Shown here piece by piece: positions 1 through 4,583 of a stretch of 10,010 bases of DNA. The stretch is from an uncultured Fretibacterium sp. (GTDB lineage: Bacteria > Synergistota > Synergistia > Synergistales > Aminobacteriaceae). Location of the stretch: assembly GCF_963548695.1 (NCBI RefSeq), contig NZ_CAUUWA010000076.1, positions 1-10,010 of the forward strand. The letters are read 5' to 3'. The notes beneath the pieces were generated by a model, which saw nothing but the letters and a program-made list of their open reading frames with translations, searched no databases and was not told where the DNA came from. Numbering within the stretch: the stretch's first letter is position 1; every line of letters begins with the position of its first letter. The position numbers and the translations under genes were made by a program.

Positions 1-6
1 TCTCAT
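1..6 (-). CDS. Start of a further minus-strand gene, cut by the window edge
   Basis: On the minus strand an ATG (plus positions 4-6) is preceded by AAGGGG (plus 11-16), a fair Shine-Dalgarno site with a short spacer. It lies 42 bases downstream of the stop codon of the polymerase-like gene, in the same direction, so the two could be co-transcribed. Only two codons are visible, so nothing can be said of the product. One inference from context is a second half of the split polymerase-like protein, because the upstream gene ends before the trigger-loop region. Confidence 0.3.
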
Positions 7-48
7 ATGGCCCCTTGGATCGTTCTTTTAAATAAAATAAACTATGAT

Positions 49-987
49 TTAATCATCGCTTCCCTGGATGTAGGGCTTTTTCGGAGCTTCCTCGAATTTA
101 TCGATCTCGCCGATGGCCCACGTCATGTGGCGCACGTCGCGAACCTTTCCCTTGGCCCCGGACGCCACCATCCGGACAAGTCCCAGATCGGGGTGCTCTC
201 TGAAGAAAGCCTCTATGGCCGCCTCGGCGTCCTTTTCCTCTTCTACCTCCCTGCAGGGCAAAAGCTTATCGAGATGGGTGGACAGACGCTCGAACTCCAG
301 AGGGGACAGGGTCGCTGCCCCGGTCGATGCGCCGCATACGGCGTGTTGCAGCCCTCCGAGCAGGGAGCTGCGGTCTGGAAAGGATCGGGAGGCGATATGC
401 CGCAGAAGGACAGGCAGGAAGTCCTCCAGTTTTTTGGGGCTTTGGCCTGTGGGGTCGTCGAGTCCTGCCTGGGCGAGCCATTTGTTCCTGCCCGCCTCGT
501 CCAGGTTCCACCAGCCCAGGGCCAGGTCCAGCCCCGAGGCGAGGGCGGGTGCTCCGGTCCCCACGAGGCCGGGATTGTTGGGAAGGGAAAATTTTTCGAG
601 GCTCCCCGAGCTGGGGTGGGGGAGAAACACCGCCATGGTGTCCCCGTCGAAATCGGCGTTGAACCCTGTGGTTACGAACGGAGGAAGTCCGATGACGGGC
701 TCGTTCCAGCAGCGGATCCGAAACGCCTGGAGGCTGTGCCGCTGCAGGCTTGGCTGGCGTACCAGAAAGGCCCAAAGCTCGTATTCTTCGCGTAATTTCC
801 GGTCGCAGCGCTTTGCCTCCTCGTCAGACCATTCCTTGTGGAGGGGGTCGTTGACGCGGGAACGAACCTTGAGCAGAGGTTCCGAGAAGAGATCCCCTGC
901 GCGCTCGTCATCGTACCCGTCCAGCAGCTCGGTCAGCATCATCAGGGACAGGCGGACCTCATGCGGGTCCAGGTCCGGGCAGGGCAC
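49..987 (-). CDS. RNA polymerase beta-prime-like protein (catalytic barrel plus bridge helix), probably 5'-truncated
   Basis: The product (312 residues from GTG at 985-987) resembles the catalytic core of the multisubunit RNA polymerase beta-prime subunit. Seen in order: a segment like the RpoC stretch before the active site (ERxxLWxFLVRQPSLQRHSLQAF-type, compare NRAPTLHRLGIQAF); NADFDGDTMAVF with the three metal-binding aspartates at residues 112, 114 and 116; a GLDLALGWW segment matching the RpoC QDxVLGLYY region; CGASTGAATLS matching RSGASVGIDD; and RMVASGAKGKVRDVRH matching the bridge helix MMADSGARGSAAQIRQ. It ends soon after the bridge helix, with no trigger loop. Substitutions (FDGDTMAVF where housekeeping enzymes have FDGDQMAVH) and the small size rule out the normal rpoC. 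The conserved frame continues upstream of the GTG (residues like LLGRRYNHSTRAVIV, compare LLGKRVDYSGRSVIV) to a TAG at 1051-1053 with no ATG or ribosome-binding site, so the 5' end is probably lost. Homology is clear to me; function is unknown. Confidence 0.75.
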   Translation of the reverse strand: MPCPDLDPHEVRLSLMMLTELLDGYDDERAGDLFSEPLLKVRSRVNDPLHKEWSDEEAKRCDRKLREEYELWAFLVRQPSLQRHSLQAFRIRCWNEPVIGLPPFVTTGFNADFDGDTMAVFLPHPSSGSLEKFSLPNNPGLVGTGAPALASGLDLALGWWNLDEAGRNKWLAQAGLDDPTGQSPKKLEDFLPVLLRHIASRSFPDRSSLLGGLQHAVCGASTGAATLSPLEFERLSTHLDKLLPCREVEEEKDAEAAIEAFFREHPDLGLVRMVASGAKGKVRDVRHMTWAIGEIDKFEEAPKKPYIQGSDD

Positions 988-1023
988 GATGACGGCGCGG
1001 GTGGAATGGTTGTAGCGGCGTCC

Positions 1024-1321
1024 CAGGAGGTGGCGCCGCGGCGCTTTGACCTATCAGGAGCATAAAAAGTTTATCGGTGTTACCAAGGTTATGGGACGGC
1101 TTGGGCCGCCCCTTGCTTGTCCAGTGGGAAGCACACCGGTGCGGCGGGAGAGAGGAAGTTATTGTCAAATCTGGTGTATGGATTTAGTTTGAAGCGTCGA
1201 GTGGAGAGGCAGGAAAGCCAACGGTTTTCCTGCCTCTTGAAGTTAAGCAAAGACATAGGCTTACGGTTTCCAATCGGTGAAATCGTTAGGGTTGGGAGCA
1301 TAATCTTCTTTTCAGGAGGTG
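1024..1321. repeat. 9-bp direct repeat bracketing a 280-bp gene-free stretch
   Basis: CAGGAGGTG occurs at 1024-1032 and again at 1313-1321. On the minus strand both copies read CAC CTC CTG (His-Leu-Leu) in the reading phases of the flanking gene fragments: the polymerase-like frame on one side and the distal CARF frame on the other. The 280 bases between (1033-1312) contain no convincing gene and are lower in GC (about 43-50% over 1141-1320) than the neighbours. A 12-bp GC palindrome (GCGCCGCGGCGC, 1033-1044) abuts the first copy. The arrangement looks like a target-site duplication, but no matching terminal inverted repeats are visible. A chance 9-mer match in so short a stretch is not very improbable. 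Confidence 0.4.
1205..1237. repeat. Perfect 12-bp inverted repeat (hairpin)
   Basis: AGAGGCAGGAAA (1205-1216) and TTTCCTGCCTCT (1226-1237) are perfect inverted repeats around a 9-base loop. It sits in the gene-free stretch between the polymerase-like gene and the CARF pseudogene. Neither strand has a T-run directly after the stem, so it is not a standard intrinsic terminator. It could be a rho-independent-like pause site for the minus-strand CARF transcript, or part of an inserted non-autonomous element. Confidence 0.6.
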
Positions 1322-1821
1322 ATGGACCTCGCTCACCGCGGAGGGAAAGAGCCCCAGGGGAAACGGGGCATGTTCCGGCGTGGGCTTGACGGGGAAGGAG
1401 AGCGCGGTGTGCCCGATATCGTGGAGGTAGATGTTGGCGATCAGCAGGGCCGTCAGCTTGGACTTGACGTCCTCCGAGGGGAGCACACGACGTGCAGGTT
1501 TTCGACCTTTTCCCAGTTGTCCTTGAGCCAGTGAACGAGCGTCTGGATCTCGGCCGTGGGGAATATGAAGCCGTCGAAAGCCTGAGGCAGGGTGGGGGAG
1601 TCCAGAAGTTCGATGGCCTTGCGCCGGGAGTCATTTTCCATAGCCCCCGTCCGCATTAGCTTAATCAGTGGAGAATCCCGGCCCTGTTCCGATTCCTGCA
1701 GCAGTTTTTCGCTGTCCTCATCATGAAGCAGGGTTTTGTGGTCATTAACACGATAATCCAATGAGGTTCCGACGGTACAGATCATCCGCACGTGCTTTTT
1801 GTCCACGGTTCTCGCCCCCAT
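1286..1821 (-). pseudogene. Frameshifted and truncated CARF-domain protein
   Basis: The minus-strand frame from 1821 begins with MICTVGTSL (ATG at 1783-1785 is a likelier start than 1819-1821), a typical first strand and loop of a CARF nucleotide-sensor domain, comparable to TVTTCGTSL in the CARF-RelE gene next door. The frame continues through FDGFIFPTAEIQ and NWEKVENLHVV and then runs into a stop at 1453-1455. Removing two bases at the GTGTG run (plus 1484-1488) joins LHVV to LPSEDVKSKLTALLIANIYL, which restores the expected CARF strand-loop-helix (compare MHFLICTDTFQGRLTANLL). The restored frame ends at 1286-1288, before the GGFK motif seen in the intact neighbour, so the domain is also cut short. 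It diverges from the CARF-RelE gene. It probably once sensed cyclic oligoadenylate; what effector domain it had, if any, is lost or lies elsewhere. Confidence 0.6.
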
Positions 1822-2030
1822 GTCCGATTCGTATCCAAGCTGGCGTATCCTCTTCTCGTTATTGTACTATACTTGGGTGTACATGGCAGGATATTCCTGA
1901 TTTTTCACTGATATATCGTCTATTAAAACAGGACTTAGCGAATGCGGGGTTCGTGAGGACGGATTTTTTAAAGAAGGATGGTGTGAGTTGGATGAAGACA
2001 GAACCGGCGGGCCTTAAGGGGGACGGGTCG
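1822..2030. promoter_or_regulatory. Divergent intergenic control region
   Basis: This 209-base gap separates the minus-strand CARF pseudogene from the plus-strand CARF-RelE gene, and must hold promoters for both if both are or were expressed. It is AT-richer than the genes from about 1850 to 1980. A short dyad, TGTAC (1863-1867) and GTACA (1879-1883), encloses TATACT (1868-1873), which looks like a plus-strand -10 box, but no good -35 box sits 16-18 bases upstream. A repressor site overlapping a promoter is possible but unproven. Confidence 0.3.
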
Positions 2031-3149
2031 ATGATGGCGTTGACGGTGACCACCTGCGGAACCAGTCTCCTGACGAATGGAGCGGACCGGGAGGATATTC
2101 CTTTTCTTCGGAATAACGCCAACAAGCGGGAGGAGGAGTACAGCGCGGAGGACAGGAGCAGACTGCTGGCGTTGGTGGAGGAAAGGCGCGGGCGCCTTTT
2201 CTCCGCGAGGGATGAGGCGGAGATCCGCAGGCTCTCGGCGGAATTGAACGGCTTTATCGGGTGCTATCGCAGGGCCGGAGATTTGGCGGACGCGGCCGGC
2301 GATATGCATTTCCTGATCTGCACCGATACCTTCCAGGGACGCCTCACCGCGAACTTGTTGAGCGAATGGGGGAAAGAACGTGGCATTAATATGACCGTCC
2401 AGCCGATCGAGGACCTGAACACCCGCGATATGAGCGCTTTTAGGCTTGGGATCAACAATCTGGTGGAGTGGTGCAGCGCGACACTGCCGGGATATCGCCA
2501 ATCGTCGTGGCGCATTCTGTTCAACCTCGTTGGGGGATTCAAGTCGCTTCAGGGCTACATGCAGGCCCTGGGGATGTTCTACGCGGACGAGACCCTCTAT
2601 ATTTTTGAGGCTGGCGGGGAGCTTCTGAGCATCCCAAGGCTGCCGGTAGACTTTAACGAGAGCGCCAGGCGGTCGGTCGTGGACAACTTCTCCGTTGCCC
2701 GGCGCCTGACGTGGCAGTCCCTTCCCCTGGAGCAGTGCTCCGGGCTGCCCGAGACGATGCTGGATATTGTTGACGGCGAGTGCACCTTCTCCGCCTGGGG
2801 AAAATTGATGTTCGAGCAGGTTTCGGCGAAATTGTACGGCGAGAGGTTGCTCCCTCCCCTGTCGGACCGAATCCGTTTCAGCAGCGCAACGGAGAGCGAG
2901 GCTGGGGATCTGGACCCCGACAAAAAGGTCCTGTTGAACCGGGCTATCGACAACCTGTCCCGCTACCTCGAGAACGGGACCAACCTGAGCAGCTTCCACT
3001 TCAGGCCGCTGGCCGGAGAGCCAAAGCAAAAATCCACGCACGAGTTCAACCTCTGGTCGACGCAGAATGCCTGGCGGGGCTTCTGTCACTACGAGGAGGG
3101 CAAAAAGATCATCGTGGTGGACTCCATCGATGCAGGGATTGGGCACTGA
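2031..3149 (+). CDS. cami1: CARF-RelE fusion, Cami1-like cyclic-oligoadenylate-activated mRNA interferase
   Basis: The start is an ATGATG pair at 2031/2034, seven bases after AAGGGGGA (2016-2023); an upstream ATG at 1992 has a poorer site. The product is 371-372 residues. Residues 1-230 form a CARF domain of the APE2256/Sso1393 type: TVTTCGTSL near the N-terminus, HFLICTDTFQGRLTANLL, and the ligand-pocket motif NLVGGFKSLQGYMQALG. Residues about 240-290 would be the winged-helix linker. The last 70 or so look like a RelE/HigB toxin: an amphipathic helix (LNRAIDNLSRYLENG), then HFRPLAG, THEFNLWS, AWRGFCHYEEGKKIIVVDSI and a final His. Known for the family: Cami1 binds cyclic tetra-adenylate and cuts mRNA in the ribosomal A site, causing growth arrest. 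There is no antitoxin gene beside it, fitting control by ligand instead. It lies just upstream of the cmr operon in the same direction. The domain assignment is from motif recall; the RelE call is good but less certain than the CARF. Confidence 0.82.
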   Translation: MMALTVTTCGTSLLTNGADREDIPFLRNNANKREEEYSAEDRSRLLALVEERRGRLFSARDEAEIRRLSAELNGFIGCYRRAGDLADAAGDMHFLICTDTFQGRLTANLLSEWGKERGINMTVQPIEDLNTRDMSAFRLGINNLVEWCSATLPGYRQSSWRILFNLVGGFKSLQGYMQALGMFYADETLYIFEAGGELLSIPRLPVDFNESARRSVVDNFSVARRLTWQSLPLEQCSGLPETMLDIVDGECTFSAWGKLMFEQVSAKLYGERLLPPLSDRIRFSSATESEAGDLDPDKKVLLNRAIDNLSRYLENGTNLSSFHFRPLAGEPKQKSTHEFNLWSTQNAWRGFCHYEEGKKIIVVDSIDAGIGH

Positions 3150-3166
3150 TAGGACTGGCGATCAGG

Positions 3167-3205
3167 AAAGGGGATCATCCAAAGCACAATCCCCTTTGGA
3201 TTTTT
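3167..3205 (+). terminator. Overlapping alternative hairpins after the CARF-RelE gene, one terminator-like
   Basis: Two perfect stems compete. Stem A pairs AAAGGGGAT (3167-3175) with ATCCCCTTT (3189-3197). Stem B pairs ATCCAAAG (3177-3184) with CTTTGGAT (3194-3201) and is followed directly by a short T-run (3201-3205). They share bases 3194-3197, so both cannot form at once. Stem B is terminator-like, though its T-run is short. Stem A could act as an anti-terminator. The site lies 17 bases after the CARF-RelE stop codon and ahead of cmr1. Confidence 0.45.
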
Positions 3206-3207
3206 GC

Positions 3208-3232
3208 CGGATTGTAAATCCGAGATTTTTTT
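3208..3232 (+). terminator. Short hairpin with T7 run upstream of cmr1
   Basis: CGGATT (3208-3213) pairs with AATCCG (3217-3222) around a 3-base loop, followed by AGA and seven T residues (3226-3232). The stem is only six pairs, weak for an intrinsic terminator, and it sits just before the cmr1 ribosome-binding site. It may work with the hairpins immediately upstream to set how much transcription enters the cmr operon. Confidence 0.35.
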
Positions 3233-3251
3233 ATGGAAAGGATGGTGCGGT

Positions 3252-4583
3252 ATGGGGCGGAGTGTTCCGGAGACGGTGTGCATCGACGGGATTGAAAGTA
3301 CCGGGCCAGGCGGCTCCCTGGAAGAACGGGTCTATGAAATCGAGCTGATCACCCCGATGTACGGCGGCGGGGTTGTGGCGGGGGTTGTCGATGAGGAGAT
3401 GCCGGTGAGGGCGACCTCCATTCGCGGACATCTGCGATTTTGGTGGCGTTTGCTCTATGGACTGAGACTGCCTTTAAACGATATGAGAGAGGAAGAAACC
3501 GAAGTTTTCGGAAGCACTCAATCAGCCAGTAAGGTAGCGCTCAGGGTCAGGTTGCCTGATTCCCGCTTGAGCTTAAAAGCTATGGCTTCTATTTCGGAAA
3601 AAGACGGAAAGAAAAAGATTGTTTTTGAAACGGGAAAAAACAGGCTGCAATACGCGATTTTTCCTTTTCAGGGAAAAATTGGAAAAAAAGGAGAACCGGA
3701 CATCGAGCCATCTTTGGCTCTCGCAGATATGAATTTCGAGCTTTTGGTATCCTTTTCTCCGAAACTTTCAGATGCTCAGAGGGAACAGGTTTTGAATTCC
3801 CTTCATGGCTGGATTAATTTCGGAGGGTTGGGGGCCCGGACACGGCGTGGGTGCGGGGCGCTTTATTCTAAAGACTGCGCGATGGAAAGAGCGGAAAATA
3901 TTTCCAGCCTTTTATCAGGAGCTCCAGGTATTGAGACTGTCCTGATGGGGAATGAGAGGGATGATGCGGAAAGTGCCTGGTGCGAGATGGTTGACCTCAT
4001 GAAGCAGTTCCGTCAAGGAGAAGAAATAGGGCGCAACAAAGGAGACAAAATGCCGGGGCGCTCACGATGGCCGGAACCTGATACGATTCGAAGGCGGGTT
4101 GAAGCCCATTTGGAGCGCCATGTGCCGACCATGCAAGTTGAGGGATTCCCCCGCGCGAGGTTTGGTATGCCGATCATCTTTCATTTTAAGGACAGCGATT
4201 TTGGAGGTAAATCCAAACCAGACATGGACCCGATTGACACGTGTCTACGGCCGGAATCCAGCTCCAGAATGGCAAGCCCCGTCCTTCTCTCTCCTGTCAA
4301 ATTGAAAAATGGTAAAGTCGTCCCTGTGATCATCTTCTTGAAGACCGGGCCTCTCGACAGCCTTTTACTTGAGGGCAGCGACACAAGGGGTACGTATTCA
4401 ATTTCAAATTCCGTTTCCGCGGATCAGATCGTCAATCCCAAATTCGCCTCCTACGACAAATCCCCTATGGGGAAACCGGAGAAGTGTTCGTCGAAGGAGA
4501 AGAGGTCGTCAAAAGGCGATGCGCTCGAGGCGTTCCGAAATTATCTTGTGAAGGAAAAGAAGTACACGGAGGTGAGCCTATGA
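3252..4583 (+). CDS. cmr1: Cmr1, type III-B CRISPR RAMP protein
   Basis: Cmr1 is a Cas7-group RAMP protein at the 3'-end (head) of the crRNA in the Cmr effector complex and helps bind target RNA. The ATG at 3252 follows GGAAAGGA (3235-3242); a longer frame from a TTG at 3204 lacks a site and conserved sequence. The 443-residue product has the family's N-terminal signature: YEIELITPMYGGG (residues 28-40), then DEEMPVRATSIRGHLRFWWR (47-66). A second glycine-rich RAMP loop, FGGLGARTRRGCGAL, lies near residue 190. It is the first gene of the cmr operon and overlaps cmr2 by four bases (ATGA). Base composition is odd: GC is about 70% near 3361-3420 but drops to about 37% over 3601-3660, stays lower through about 4480, and returns to about 72% early in cmr2. 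Identity is secure. Confidence 0.93.
   Translation: MGRSVPETVCIDGIESTGPGGSLEERVYEIELITPMYGGGVVAGVVDEEMPVRATSIRGHLRFWWRLLYGLRLPLNDMREEETEVFGSTQSASKVALRVRLPDSRLSLKAMASISEKDGKKKIVFETGKNRLQYAIFPFQGKIGKKGEPDIEPSLALADMNFELLVSFSPKLSDAQREQVLNSLHGWINFGGLGARTRRGCGALYSKDCAMERAENISSLLSGAPGIETVLMGNERDDAESAWCEMVDLMKQFRQGEEIGRNKGDKMPGRSRWPEPDTIRRRVEAHLERHVPTMQVEGFPRARFGMPIIFHFKDSDFGGKSKPDMDPIDTCLRPESSSRMASPVLLSPVKLKNGKVVPVIIFLKTGPLDSLLLEGSDTRGTYSISNSVSADQIVNPKFASYDKSPMGKPEKCSSKEKRSSKGDALEAFRNYLVKEKKYTEVSL

Noticed and set aside
44..56. Near-palindrome ATGATTTAATCAT at the end of the polymerase-like gene
   Set aside because: The arms leave a one-base loop and there is no T-run at a suitable distance, so it does not make a credible terminator; AT-rich palindromes of this length are common.
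49..987. Housekeeping rpoC fragment at an assembly junction
   Set aside because: The conserved positions around the active site differ from those of housekeeping enzymes, and the spacing between motifs is shorter than in RpoC, so it is a diverged homologue and not a piece of the normal gene.
7..1015. Plus-strand open frames opposite the polymerase-like gene
   Set aside because: The minus strand carries unmistakable RpoC-like motifs in order; the plus-strand frames have biased composition and no family signature.
1033..1312. A standard insertion sequence or MITE between the direct repeats
   Set aside because: The two ends (GCGCCGCGGCGC and, reverse-complemented, AAAAGAAGATT) do not match as terminal inverted repeats, and there is no transposase. 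Kept only as a possible unidentified insertion.
1968..3146. Long open frame of 392 codons on the minus strand opposite the CARF-RelE gene
   Set aside because: An antisense shadow of a strongly supported plus-strand gene, with no motifs and no ribosome-binding site that I can see.
3060..3149. HEPN ribonuclease motif in the C-terminus of the CARF protein
   Set aside because: The only Arg/His pair of interest is RGFCH, with three residues between, not the R-x4-6-H of HEPN; the strand pattern fits a RelE fold better.
3204..3234. Promoter for cmr1 with TTGCCG as -35
   Set aside because: The matching -10 position falls in a T-run (TTTTTT or TTTTAT with 19-base spacing), too poor to call.
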